Source: Bacillus thuringiensis
GTDB taxonomy: Bacteria; Bacillota; Bacilli; Bacillales; Bacillaceae_G
DNA length: 64,000 bases
Assembly (NCBI RefSeq): GCF_001182785.1
Contig: NZ_CP012099.1
Coordinates: forward strand, 550,501-614,500
Direction: 5' to 3'
Position numbers and translations under genes: made by a program
Shown here: positions 28,387-36,739 of the stretch, piece by piece
Layout of the letters: the number at the start of each line of letters is the position of its first letter
How positions within the stretch are numbered: the first letter of the stretch is position 1
Notes under the pieces: model-generated
The model's input: only the letters and a program-made list of their open reading frames with translations
Told to the model about the DNA's origin: nothing
Databases searched by the model: none

Positions 28387-28443
28387 TTACAAAATCAATT
28401 ACAAAACTTACAAAAACTATTTTTACTATTGAAAGCGTTTTAA
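28387..28443 (+). promoter_or_regulatory. maeN control region: TTACAAAA direct repeats and cre-like site
   Basis: TTACAAAA occurs three times (starting 28387, 28399 and 28408), a possible regulator array. TTGAAAGCGTTTTAA (28429-28443) matches the cre consensus with one deviation (A for C near the end). Together they suggest activation by MalR and repression by CcpA. Confidence 0.5.
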
Positions 28444-28474
28444 TATTGTTATTAAGAAAACGAGGGGGTGCCAT

Positions 28475-29821
28475 ATGGGAATTCAAAAGAATGTGGAAGC
28501 GGTATCATTTTCTGAAGGAAATGAAGTACAAAGAGAATCTTTCGCTTCTAAAATTATGAATGTAAAAATCGGTGTTATACCTTTACCGTTATATGTAGTA
28601 TTGGCTGCTATTATTTATGGGGCATCTGTATATAATAAATTGCCAGCAGATATGATTGGTGGATTTGCAGTTATTATGATTATGGGGATTTTCTTAGGAG
28701 ATATTGGGATGAGAATTCCAATTTTAAAAAATATCGGCGGTCCAGCAATACTTTCGTTATTTATTCCATCATTACTTGTATTTTTTAACTGGATGAATCC
28801 AGCTTCAATGGAAGCTGCGACTATGTTAATGAAAAAATCGAACTTTTTATATTTATATATTTCTTGTTTAGTAGTCGGAAGTATTTTAGGAATGAACCGT
28901 AAAGTGTTAGTACAAGGTTTCGTTCGTATGTTTATTCCTTTAGTAGTAGGGACGTTAGCTTCTGTAGCAGTAGGATTATTGGTCGGTTCATTATTTGGAT
29001 TTGAAATGAAGCAGACATTCTTCTTTATCATCGTACCAATTGTGAGTGGTGGTATCGGGGAAGGGATTTTACCATTGTCGCTAGCTTATAGTGATATTTT
29101 AAATGAATCATCAGCAACGTTTGTATCACAGCTTATTCCAGCAGCTATTATTGGAAATATGTTCGCAATTGTAAGTGCAGGGTATATGAAGCGTTTAGGT
29201 GAGAAGAAACCGGAGCTTAGTGGTAACGGTGTATTAGTGAAAACAGACAATCAAGCAGAATTATTAAAAGAACAAAATACAGAGCAGCCAATTGACTTCT
29301 CATTAATGGGAGCAGGTTTATTAATTGCGTGTACGTTCTTCATCTTCGGAGGATTTGCTTCTAAGTTCATCGGTATTCCTGGGGCAATCATTATGATTTT
29401 CTCAGCAGCACTTGTGAAATATTTTAAATTAATGCCAGCAAAAATGGAGCAAGGAGCATTCCATTTATATAAATTTATTTCGAAGAATTTAACTTGGCCT
29501 TTAATGGTTGGATTAGGATTGCTATATATTCCGTTAAAAGACGTAGCAGCAGTTCTTTCAGTAGGATATGTTGTTGTGTGCGCATCGGTTGTTCTTACGA
29601 TGGTAGCATCAGGTTTTCTTGTAGGGAAAGTGATGAAAATGTATCCAGTTGAATCGGCGATTGTAACTGGATGTCATAGCGGTTTAGGTGGAACTGGAGA
29701 TGTTGCTATTTTATCAGCTTCAAATCGTATGGAATTAATGCCGTTCGCGCAAATTTCGACTCGTTTAGGCGGGGCAGCAATGGTTGTAACAGCGACAATA
29801 TTATTAAAAATGTTTTCATGA
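28475..29821 (+). CDS. maeN: Na+/malate symporter, 2-hydroxycarboxylate transporter family
   Basis: A 448-residue polytopic protein of the 2HCT family, same length as B. subtilis MaeN. The N-terminal half has membrane segments from about 28, and the two GGxG motifs of the family's reentrant loops are visible: IVSGGIGEGILPLSLAY (about 188-205) and CHSGLGGTGDVAILSA (about 403-418). The family exchanges or imports malate and citrate with Na+. Placement between MalKR-like genes and a malic enzyme favours malate over citrate (CimH/CitN). Start ATG 28475 after GAGGGGG. Confidence 0.88.
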   Translation: MGIQKNVEAVSFSEGNEVQRESFASKIMNVKIGVIPLPLYVVLAAIIYGASVYNKLPADMIGGFAVIMIMGIFLGDIGMRIPILKNIGGPAILSLFIPSLLVFFNWMNPASMEAATMLMKKSNFLYLYISCLVVGSILGMNRKVLVQGFVRMFIPLVVGTLASVAVGLLVGSLFGFEMKQTFFFIIVPIVSGGIGEGILPLSLAYSDILNESSATFVSQLIPAAIIGNMFAIVSAGYMKRLGEKKPELSGNGVLVKTDNQAELLKEQNTEQPIDFSLMGAGLLIACTFFIFGGFASKFIGIPGAIIMIFSAALVKYFKLMPAKMEQGAFHLYKFISKNLTWPLMVGLGLLYIPLKDVAAVLSVGYVVVCASVVLTMVASGFLVGKVMKMYPVESAIVTGCHSGLGGTGDVAILSASNRMELMPFAQISTRLGGAAMVVTATILLKMFS

Positions 29822-29826
29822 TCAAA

Positions 29827-29856
29827 CAAGCTAGCTATATTCATATAGCTAGCTTG
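29827..29856 (+). terminator. Perfect hairpin between maeN and malic enzyme
   Basis: CAAGCTAGCTATA, TTCA loop, TATAGCTAGCTTG: 13-bp perfect stem without a T-run. It may slow or process the transcript instead of ending it, allowing different levels of the two products. Confidence 0.5.
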
Positions 29857-29880
29857 TCAAATTAAGGGGCGATTATAAGT

Positions 29881-31080
29881 ATGTTAGAAAATGAAATTAA
29901 TGAAAGATCATTGTTATTGCATAAAGAATTAGTAGGGAAAATTGAAATTACAAGTAAAGTAGAAGTAAATTCAGCGGATGATTTAAGCCTGACGTATACA
30001 CCAGGTGTAGCGGAGTCTTGTAAGGCAATTGCGGCAGATGAAGAAACAGTGTATGACTATACAGCACGTGGCAATATGGTGGCAGTTGTTTCAGATGGAA
30101 CAGCGGTACTCGGCTTAGGAAACATTGGACCGAAAGCGGCAATGCCTGTTATGGAAGGAAAAAGTATTTTATTTAAGAAATTTGCGAATGTAGATGCTTT
30201 CCCATTATGTTTAGGCACAACGGATGTAGATGAAATCGTTACCCTTGTAAAAAATTTAGAGCCTACATTTGCAGGGATTAATTTAGAAGATATTGCAGCA
30301 CCGCGTTGTTTTGAAATTGAAAAACGATTAAAAGAAGAAACGAATATTCCTGTATTCCATGATGATCAACATGGAACAGCTATTGTCGTTTTAGCAGCTG
30401 TTATTAATGCATTAAAAGTTGTTAGCAAACAAATGGATAATGTGAAAATCGTTATTAACGGTGCGGGTTCGGCAGGAATTGCAATTGGAAAATTATTATT
30501 AAAGGCTGGTGCAAAGCACATTACGTTAGTTAGCTTAGAAGGTATTGTTTGTGAAGGTGAAACATGGATGAACGAAGCGCAAATTGAAGTTTCAAAAAAG
30601 ACAAATCGTGAACATGTGCGTGGAACGTTAAAAGAAGCGATTCACCAAGCTGATATTTTTATTGGCGTATCTGCTCCTAACGTATTAACGAAAGAACTTG
30701 TACAGACGATGAGTGAGAAAGCAATTGTATTTGCAATGGCGAATCCAATTCCAGAAATCTTCCCGGAGGATGCATTAGAGGCTGGGGCAGCTGTAGTAGG
30801 AACTGGGCGCTCGGATTATGCGAATCAAGTAAATAATGTATTGGCGTTTCCCGGAATATTCCGCGGTGCGTTAGATGTGCGCGCGACTGATATTACAGAA
30901 GAGATGAAATTAGCGGCAGCATATGGGATCGCTAACATTATTACGGACGAAGAACGTAATGCGAATTATGTAATCCCGAATCCATTAGATAAAAGAGTTG
31001 TTCCAAGTGTTGCAGAAGCAGTAGCGAAAGCAGCTATTGATTCAGGCGTGGCGCAAATTACGAAAATACCAAGTTATTAA
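29881..31080 (+). CDS. NAD(P)-dependent malic enzyme
   Basis: A 399-residue malic enzyme that decarboxylates malate to pyruvate. Conserved parts are LSLTYTPGVAESCKAIA near the start, the metal/substrate region LEDIAAPRCFEIE and FHDDQHGTAIVV (about 160-170), the Rossmann loop INGAGSAGIAIGKLL (about 193-207), and FAMANPIPEIFPEDA. The short bacterial form (about 400) is that of YtsJ/MalS relatives; cofactor preference cannot be read reliably. It follows maeN by 59 bp, so uptake and first metabolism of malate are side by side. Terminator downstream. Confidence 0.9.
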   Translation: MLENEINERSLLLHKELVGKIEITSKVEVNSADDLSLTYTPGVAESCKAIAADEETVYDYTARGNMVAVVSDGTAVLGLGNIGPKAAMPVMEGKSILFKKFANVDAFPLCLGTTDVDEIVTLVKNLEPTFAGINLEDIAAPRCFEIEKRLKEETNIPVFHDDQHGTAIVVLAAVINALKVVSKQMDNVKIVINGAGSAGIAIGKLLLKAGAKHITLVSLEGIVCEGETWMNEAQIEVSKKTNREHVRGTLKEAIHQADIFIGVSAPNVLTKELVQTMSEKAIVFAMANPIPEIFPEDALEAGAAVVGTGRSDYANQVNNVLAFPGIFRGALDVRATDITEEMKLAAAYGIANIITDEERNANYVIPNPLDKRVVPSVAEAVAKAAIDSGVAQITKIPSY

Positions 31081-31085
31081 TAGCT

Positions 31086-31117
31086 AAAAGCAGTGCCTAA
31101 AAAGGCACTGCTTTTTT
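31086..31117 (+). terminator. Intrinsic terminator after malic enzyme
   Basis: AAAAGCAGTGCC and GGCACTGCTTTT form a 12-bp stem followed by T. Confidence 0.9.
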
Positions 31118-31169
31118 GAGATAAGAAATCAAAATAATGAAGAAGTGTAGAATTATTTATGTTTCTTCA

Positions 31170-31253
31170 CTATTTACTTAATTCCATTGCAACTTGTTTA
31201 CCATTCACTAAAACCTCAGTTACTGCTACGATCACTTCTATCATTTTTTTCAT
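31170..31253 (-). CDS. 27-residue micropeptide, family copy 2
   Basis: Minus strand, ATG 31253 after SD GAGGAG. Product begins MKKMIEVIVAVTEVLVNGK and ends QVAMELSK, 22 of 27 residues identical to the copy at 18676-18759, mostly conservative or synonymous changes otherwise. The 5' leader and the promoter (31287-31350) match copy 1 too. Function unknown. Upstream of it lies a terminator-bounded malic enzyme gene and downstream no gene in the same direction, so it forms its own unit. Confidence 0.7.
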   Translation of the reverse strand: MKKMIEVIVAVTEVLVNGKQVAMELSK

Positions 31254-31286
31254 CTCTCATCTCTCCTCGTTTCATTTCTTACTTTA

Positions 31287-31350
31287 AGTATAAGAGAAGA
31301 GAGATAATTCAACTATCAAAGTACATGACGTAGAAATTACATTGTTGTAA
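31287..31350 (-). promoter_or_regulatory. BceR-type operator and promoter of micropeptide 2
   Basis: TTACA-N4-TGTAA (31337-31350), then N6-CGTCA, and 44 bp after the palindrome TATACT (31287-31292), all on the minus strand. Identical spacing to copies at 18799 and 38101. Confidence 0.6.
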
Positions 31351-31373
31351 GAAAGTGGTTTATTTTTGTCACT

Positions 31374-31898
31374 TTACTCAGCGGTGATTACAAACTGATC
31401 ATAATATTTTTCATTCACGTATATATTTAATAGCCATAATCCAGATGAAGGTAGTGACATAGTGAGAGGGAGTTCGTTTGTAGTAGAATCGATTGTATTT
31501 GAAGTAGTCCACGTTTGCTTGGAAATTTCTTTTTGAAAGAGTATTGGTATTGGAGTTACAGATCCTTGTTTTAGCGCAATAATAGACAATTTTCCAGTTG
31601 GTATTTCAGAATCTAGAAAGTACCACATTATTTCATTTTGTTCATTTGCGATAATAGGACTATCAGCCATTGCGATTTTTCCTTCGATGCCTTTTAAAGG
31701 TATTTTTCCGTCTATGAATGAGGGTGCTTCTTCCCAATTTACATCTTTTAAAACACTAAGGTGAAAGAAGGAAGGTGCGTTCACTTGAGTGGATGACGTT
31801 GTGACAGCTTCTGTTTTAGGTGCTTTTGAATCAGGTTGTGCTTGTGCGCATCCAGTGATGAGGAAGGAGAGAAGTAGCATAGTTCCGATTTTTTTCAT
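31374..31898 (-). CDS. Lipoprotein, DUF4871-like
   Basis: A 174-residue lipoprotein: signal peptide MKKIGTMLLLSFLITGC with Cys at 17. The mature part (about 40-172) is a predicted beta-sandwich-like domain with APSFIDGKIPLKGIEGKIAM, IMWYFLDSEIPTGKLSI and LPLTMSLPSSGLWLLNIYVN, which I associate with the DUF4871 family of Bacillus lipoproteins. Function unknown. SD TAGGAG before ATG 31898. It appears monocistronic and its promoter shares the spacer with no divergent gene. Confidence 0.7.
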   Translation of the reverse strand: MKKIGTMLLLSFLITGCAQAQPDSKAPKTEAVTTSSTQVNAPSFFHLSVLKDVNWEEAPSFIDGKIPLKGIEGKIAMADSPIIANEQNEIMWYFLDSEIPTGKLSIIALKQGSVTPIPILFQKEISKQTWTTSNTIDSTTNELPLTMSLPSSGLWLLNIYVNEKYYDQFVITAE

Positions 31899-31972
31899 GG
31901 TGCCACACTCCTAGTTTTTATTGTTAGTGTAATTGTATTTGCTAGAAGGCGGGACAATTCCTTTAAAGTATA

Positions 31973-32005
31973 AAAAGAGGTCGTAAGTTTTGTACGACCT
32001 CTTTT
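31973..32005. terminator. Terminator, probably of the EamA gene
   Basis: AAAAGAGGTCGTA and TACGACCTCTTTT make a 13-bp stem usable in both directions. For the minus-strand EamA gene a bcr1 derivative (32013-32093) lies between its stop and this terminator. Confidence 0.75.
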
Positions 32006-32012
32006 GACATTT

Positions 32013-32093
32013 TTTATCTCGTAAAAGCCCGATTGGTGTAGGTTAATAATCAGTGGGAGATAGCATCCCCCACTGATTAAAGTTTTACTTTAT
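32013..32093 (+). repeat. bcr1-type repeat, internally deleted copy touching the EamA stop
   Basis: TTTATC is joined directly to TCGTAAAAGCCCGATTGG, followed by the CAGTGGGAG/CCCCCACTG hairpin and AAAGTTTTACTTTAT. It is an 81-bp derivative retaining both ends. Its right TTTAT contains the TAA stop (complement) of the EamA gene. Confidence 0.75.
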
Positions 32094-33022
32094 ACTTGTT
32101 CCGTTGTATAGGTTGGTTCGTTTTCTTTTTGAGGCATCGTCAAAAAAATAACGGACAGAACGATACATACGCCGCCTAATAATTGATATGTTCCAAAAGA
32201 TTCATTTAGCCAAGTGATTGAAACGATGGCAGCTACAAGGGGTTCAATGCTAGATAAAATGCTTGTTTCTGTTGCTGCTAAATATTTAAGACTACCGATA
32301 TATAGAAGGAAAGAAAGGGTACCACTAATAATGATAAGAATAAGCATAGAAAAAGTTTTTAGTGTAAGGGTTTGTGAAAATTGATTCCACCCGAATGAAC
32401 GATTATAAATAAGTAGTGCAATTCCTCCGATTAACATCCCCCAACCAATTACTACAGTTGTCCCGCATTCTTTAATGAGAGAAGCCGGATGAAGGGTATA
32501 AAATGCAAATCCGATTGCTGTTAATAGTCCAAAAATAATAGCCTCTTTAGATAAAACAATATTTTCAATTGAGCCATTTGTAATAATAAAGTATGTTCCT
32601 ATTAGCGCGGCTATAATTGCGAATAGTTGCATGGAAGCAGGGAATTTTCTTTGTTCAAATGCAACGTACACGGTAATAAGAACAGGACCTAGAAATTGAA
32701 ATAGCGTTGCTGTGACGGCGTTACTAATATGAACCGTTTCGATAAAGGCGTATTGCGCACCAAGCATGCCGAGAATAGAGAAAATAATAAGTTGTATAGA
32801 ATATCTAGGGTGTTTCCAAATTTGAAATATGTTTTGTTTCTTTATAAGTAAGAAAGACAAAATAAATATTCCTGCAAGCAACAATCGAATTGTTAAAAAA
32901 TCAATTGAGGATACATTAGTATGCTGAAATAGCCACTGAATCATTGGACCAAATAATCCCCATAATGTAGCTCCTGTAATAATCATAATGAGTCCGATAC
33001 GTCTATTATTGTTCATGATCAT
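32090..33022 (-). CDS. EamA/DMT-family exporter
   Basis: A 310-residue protein with about ten membrane helices in two EamA repeats (about 8-145 and 155-295), starting GLIMIITGATLWGLFGPMIQW. Family members export amino acids, metabolites or drugs. It is divergent from a MocR-type regulator, the ycxC-ycxD arrangement of B. subtilis, so the regulator probably controls it. SD AGGAG before ATG 33022; a second in-frame ATG six bases on is an alternative. The stop codon is formed inside the TTTAT end of a bcr1 derivative. Confidence 0.83.
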   Translation of the reverse strand: MIMNNNRRIGLIMIITGATLWGLFGPMIQWLFQHTNVSSIDFLTIRLLLAGIFILSFLLIKKQNIFQIWKHPRYSIQLIIFSILGMLGAQYAFIETVHISNAVTATLFQFLGPVLITVYVAFEQRKFPASMQLFAIIAALIGTYFIITNGSIENIVLSKEAIIFGLLTAIGFAFYTLHPASLIKECGTTVVIGWGMLIGGIALLIYNRSFGWNQFSQTLTLKTFSMLILIIISGTLSFLLYIGSLKYLAATETSILSSIEPLVAAIVSITWLNESFGTYQLLGGVCIVLSVIFLTMPQKENEPTYTTEQV

Positions 33023-33081
33023 GTTTCTCCTCTCAGGTATTTAATTTTTTATGTGTGACATGATAAAAGGAATTATATATA

Positions 33082-33111
33082 AAATCTGGTACTGTAAAAA
33101 GTATCAGATTT
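33082..33111. promoter_or_regulatory. Inverted repeat between EamA gene and MocR regulator
   Basis: AAATCTGGTAC, 8 bp, GTATCAGATTT: an 11-bp inverted repeat with one mismatch in the 114-bp divergent spacer, a good operator candidate for the MocR protein. Confidence 0.5.
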
Positions 33112-33136
33112 TAGTTTTATTAAGGGGTCAGATATT

Positions 33137-34537
33137 ATGTTAGAATTAACGCCTAATTTAAATATGAATAGTAAAAAGGCATTGTATGTGCAATTGTATG
33201 AGTATATAAAAAAAGAGATTAAAGATGGATCGATTGTCCCTTTTACGAAATTACCGGCTAAGCGAAAGTTAGCGATACATTTACAAGTAAGTAAAAATAC
33301 AGTAGAGGCAGCGTACGAACAATTACTTGCAGAAGGTTATATTGAGTCGGTGTCGAGAAGAGGTTATTTTGTTTGCGAGATTGAGCAAATTGTTCATGTA
33401 GAAGATAGAGGAGAGAGAATAGGAGAAGTATCGTTTCAGGAGAAGAGTTACAAATTTGATTTTACACAAACAGGAATTGATACAAATGCTTTTCCATTCA
33501 ATATGTATCGGAAAATTGTAAATGAAGTATGGCAGCCGCATAATAATAACCTTCTCTTTCTGGGACACCCCCAAGGGGAATTGAGTGTAAGGGAAGAGAT
33601 TACGAAATATTTGTATGAATCTAGAGGAGTGCGTTGCTCAGCTAGTCAAATTGTATTAGGAGCGGGGACACAAATATTAGTGAAACTACTTTTTCAATTG
33701 TTAAAGGGAAGCAATTATGCAGTTGAAAATCCAGGGTATCATAGGAAAATGGTCGTTTTTGAACAGGGAGAAACAAGGGTCCAAATGTTATCTTTAGATA
33801 GAGATGGAATTTGTATTGCAGATTTAGAAAATAGCGATGCGAATGTTGTATTTGTTACACCTTCTCACCAGTTTCCTTATGGAATGATAATGCCTATTAC
33901 GAGAAGGATGCAGCTTTTACAATGGGCAAAGAAAGAAGAGGGTAGGTATATTATTGAAGATGATTACGATAGTGAATTTCGCTATTCGGGAAAGCCTATA
34001 CCAGCGCTGCAAGGGTTAGATACAGAGGGGAAAGTTATTTATATGGGTACGCTATCTAAAGCATTATTACCATCGTTACGGATGAGCTATATGGTGTTGC
34101 CGAAGAAATTAATTAAAAGGTATCAACAGCAATATTTATTTTATACACAAAGTGTTTCAAGAATGGATCAAGAAGTGATTAGAAGATTTTTAAATGAAGG
34201 ATATTGGGAAAAACATATTCATAAAATGCGTGTCGTCTACCGAAAAAAGAGAGATCGACTTGTTTTTGAAATAGAAAAGTATTTTTCAAATCGTGTTGAA
34301 GTGATAGGAGAGGATTCGGGATTACACATTTTATTAAAGGTGCATAATGGAATGCGGGAAGAAGAATTAATTAAAGAAGCTGCAAAACATAGTATTAAAA
34401 TATATCCTGTTTCTACGTACTATAAAGATGGTACTGCACCTGAAAATGTAGTTTTACTTGGGTTTGCGATTTTATCAGAAGAAGAAATTGCGAAAGCGAT
34501 TCAATTATTAAATACAGCGTGGTCTAGAAAAAAGTAA
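33137..34537 (+). CDS. MocR/GntR-aminotransferase transcription regulator
   Basis: A 466-residue MocR-type regulator. An N-terminal GntR winged helix (about 12-80, LYEYIKKEIKDGSIVPFTKLPAKRKLAIHLQVSKNTVEAAYEQL) is joined to a fold-type-I aminotransferase domain (about 105-460). The PLP lysine is in MGTLSKALLPSLRMSY (about 308-322), with EDDYDSEF upstream. Family members sense PLP or amino-acid adducts; PdxR, GabR and YcxD are examples. Divergence from the EamA gene supports local control. SD AAGGGG, ATG 33137. Confidence 0.87.
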   Translation: MLELTPNLNMNSKKALYVQLYEYIKKEIKDGSIVPFTKLPAKRKLAIHLQVSKNTVEAAYEQLLAEGYIESVSRRGYFVCEIEQIVHVEDRGERIGEVSFQEKSYKFDFTQTGIDTNAFPFNMYRKIVNEVWQPHNNNLLFLGHPQGELSVREEITKYLYESRGVRCSASQIVLGAGTQILVKLLFQLLKGSNYAVENPGYHRKMVVFEQGETRVQMLSLDRDGICIADLENSDANVVFVTPSHQFPYGMIMPITRRMQLLQWAKKEEGRYIIEDDYDSEFRYSGKPIPALQGLDTEGKVIYMGTLSKALLPSLRMSYMVLPKKLIKRYQQQYLFYTQSVSRMDQEVIRRFLNEGYWEKHIHKMRVVYRKKRDRLVFEIEKYFSNRVEVIGEDSGLHILLKVHNGMREEELIKEAAKHSIKIYPVSTYYKDGTAPENVVLLGFAILSEEEIAKAIQLLNTAWSRKK

Positions 34538-34569
34538 AAAACATCCTCATATAGGAGAGGATGTTTTTT
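34536..34569. terminator. Bidirectional terminator between convergent MocR and GNAT genes
   Basis: ACATCCTC and GAGGATGT stem flanked by A5 and T6. Confidence 0.85.
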
Positions 34570-34570
34570 G

Positions 34571-35083
34571 TTATTTATTTTCATCTAAGAATAAGACCAT
34601 ATGCTCTTCGTCCCAATATTGTCCATTATATTTTAATGAACGTTCTTGTACACCGAATGTTTTAAAACCTAATGATTCATAAAGTTTTTTTGCTCCATCG
34701 TTGCCAACAACAACATCAAGCATAACTTGTTCTACTTCTAAAGATTTAGCAAGTTCAAGACATTCTTTAATAAGTGCTTTTCCTGCTCCAAGTCCGCGTG
34801 CTTTTGGAGACACATATACAGAACCGATTTTAGCTTTATGTTCCTGTTTTACATATGGTTTCGTTTCCAGCGTTGCAACTCCGATTAATTGTCCATCTTT
34901 AAATGCACCTAGCGTATAGTTTTCATCTTGTGCTAATTTTTGTGCTTTATATTCAATCGCACACTCTTTATTAATAATATCTTCATAAGAAGAGCTGAAA
35001 GCTTCAGGGTTTTGCTTTAATCCTTCTACACGAAGTTCTAAGTAAATTTCCGCTTCGTCTTTTGTTAATACATGGATATCCAA
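34571..35083 (-). CDS. GNAT acetyltransferase, paralogue A
   Basis: A 170-residue single-domain GNAT protein. Acetyl-CoA motif VSPKARGLGAGKALIKE (about 92-108) and the C-terminal GNDGAKKLYESLGFKTFGV are typical of RimI-like acetyltransferases. The start is TTG 35083, set by SD GGAGGG 8 bp upstream. A closely similar gene lies at 38372-38878, so a duplication flanks the two-component system. Substrate unknown. Confidence 0.85.
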   Translation of the reverse strand: MDIHVLTKDEAEIYLELRVEGLKQNPEAFSSSYEDIINKECAIEYKAQKLAQDENYTLGAFKDGQLIGVATLETKPYVKQEHKAKIGSVYVSPKARGLGAGKALIKECLELAKSLEVEQVMLDVVVGNDGAKKLYESLGFKTFGVQERSLKYNGQYWDEEHMVLFLDENK

Positions 35084-35185
35084 TTATATCACCCTCCAAA
35101 TCTTTGCAAATGTACCTTTATTTTATATTGAAATAAGAATAATTTCAAAAGCTTAGCTTATATGAGCTGATTTTATGAACAAAAT

Positions 35186-35216
35186 AACACCAGTAGTGTT
35201 TACTACTACTGGTGTT
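35186..35216. terminator. Terminator downstream of kinase gene
   Basis: AACACCAGTAGT and ACTACTGGTGTT, 12-bp perfect stem, placed 13 bp after the minus-strand kinase stop. Confidence 0.8.
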
Positions 35217-35228
35217 TTCACACACATA

Positions 35229-36674
35229 TTATTCAAAAGGTAGCTCAATTATAAAGTTTGTTCCTACACTTAATTTGCTTGTTACTAGAATGGAACCGTT
35301 ATGCAATTCCACAATTTCTTTTGCAACAGCTAGCCCGATGCCTTTTCCACCTGTAGCTCGTGTTCTAGATTTATCGACACGATAAAAACGGTCAAAAATA
35401 TGCGGGATATCTTCTTCAGGAATACCTTCACCTTCATCTTGTACACTTATTGTAAAAGAATCTGTTTCCGTGAGTACACGTATCATAATAGACGTGTTTT
35501 CTGGCGAATGTTGATAAGCGTTGTGTAATAAATTTAACATAACTTGTTCCATACGCCTTTCATCTATGCAAACTTCTAAATCATCTTTGCAATATACATC
35601 AAGTTGCATTTGCTTATTTGTTAATGTTGTTTTTGTTTTTTCTACCATTCGTTCTAAAAATGGCTGAAGAAGTACTTTTTGTTTTTTTATAACAAATTGG
35701 TGTTGTTCTAATTGTACAAGCATAAATAAATCTTGGACGAGATCGGTTACACTATCCGTTTCATCCTCAATGATTTGTAAGTATTCTTCTCGCTCCTCTT
35801 TTGTTAAAGAGTCTCTCTTTGCTACCTTCGCATAACCTTTCATATAGGTCAATGGAGTTAATAGTTCATGAGCGACACTAGCGAGAAATTCATTGCGCTC
35901 TTTTTTCATATACGTAAGTTCACTCGATAAATCTTCAATTGTTTTTGCTAAGCTTCCAAGTTCATCATTCCGTTTAATACCTAATTGAATTGGCCTATTT
36001 AATTTTGACATTTTTTCTGTTGCCTTCTTCATTTTTATAAGCGGTTCAGTAATAACACGAGAAAAAACAAAGACAGAAATAGTCGTTAAAATAATCGTCA
36101 AAATACTAATGATAAGAAATTGATGCAGTAGTTTAAGTAACATCTTTTCTAAGAAAGACGTCTTTAATAACATATATAAATTACCTTGAAATCCTTGAAT
36201 TTCAAGTGGACTTACTGTTGAAATGAATTTTGATTTTTTCCAGTTTCTTTCTACAATTAACCCGCTATTTGGGATAAGTTCTGTTTTACAAGTAAGTTGT
36301 TTTTTCATTTCTTTCGTTACGGGTTCGGAGTTAGAAATAATTTTGCCGTTATTGTCAGTTATAACGATTGTTATATCAGTATTAGCAATTAATTCGGAAC
36401 CGATTAAATCTTCAGCCGCATGTTCGATAGTGAAATCCTGATACCGAGGATGTTTAGGACGTTCTGTGTATTGCTGTTGTTTAGAATATTCATTCCATCT
36501 TGCACGGTTTACAATCTTATCACGATACCGATTACCTTTCTCTAATAGAGCATCGGTTTCTTCTTTCACACGCATTGTTGATATGCTTTTATAAAAAGAT
36601 ACGAAAGCAATTGTTTCAATACATAAAGCTAATATTAAAAAGTATGTCCCAATTTTAAGGGAAAGTTTACTCAT
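35229..36674 (-). CDS. Sensor histidine kinase (EnvZ class)
   Basis: A 481-residue kinase: TM1 (about 8-28), an extracellular region of about 150 residues with ITIVITDNNGKIIS, TM2 (about 183-208), HAMP (about 208-260), HisKA with FLASVAHELLTPLTYMKGY (His near 269; Leu replaces the common Arg after HE) and HATPase_c (NLLHNAYQHS; DEGEGIPEEDI; GKGIGLAVAKEI). It belongs with the regulator encoded 65 bp upstream. Signal unknown. Confidence 0.87.
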   Translation of the reverse strand: MSKLSLKIGTYFLILALCIETIAFVSFYKSISTMRVKEETDALLEKGNRYRDKIVNRARWNEYSKQQQYTERPKHPRYQDFTIEHAAEDLIGSELIANTDITIVITDNNGKIISNSEPVTKEMKKQLTCKTELIPNSGLIVERNWKKSKFISTVSPLEIQGFQGNLYMLLKTSFLEKMLLKLLHQFLIISILTIILTTISVFVFSRVITEPLIKMKKATEKMSKLNRPIQLGIKRNDELGSLAKTIEDLSSELTYMKKERNEFLASVAHELLTPLTYMKGYAKVAKRDSLTKEEREEYLQIIEDETDSVTDLVQDLFMLVQLEQHQFVIKKQKVLLQPFLERMVEKTKTTLTNKQMQLDVYCKDDLEVCIDERRMEQVMLNLLHNAYQHSPENTSIMIRVLTETDSFTISVQDEGEGIPEEDIPHIFDRFYRVDKSRTRATGGKGIGLAVAKEIVELHNGSILVTSKLSVGTNFIIELPFE

Positions 36675-36704
36675 TTTCTCACCATACCTTATTCATAATA
36701 AAGA

Positions 36705-36731
36705 GTCAGTGGTATACGATTTCCCACTGAC
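36705..36731. other. Hairpin between response regulator and kinase genes
   Basis: GTCAGTGG and CCACTGAC, 8-bp perfect stem with an 11-base loop, in the 65-bp gap of the operon. It has no T-run; it may be an mRNA-processing or attenuation signal, or a relic of the bcr1 3' hairpin, which it resembles. Confidence 0.4.
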
Positions 36732-36739
36732 CGAAGTAA

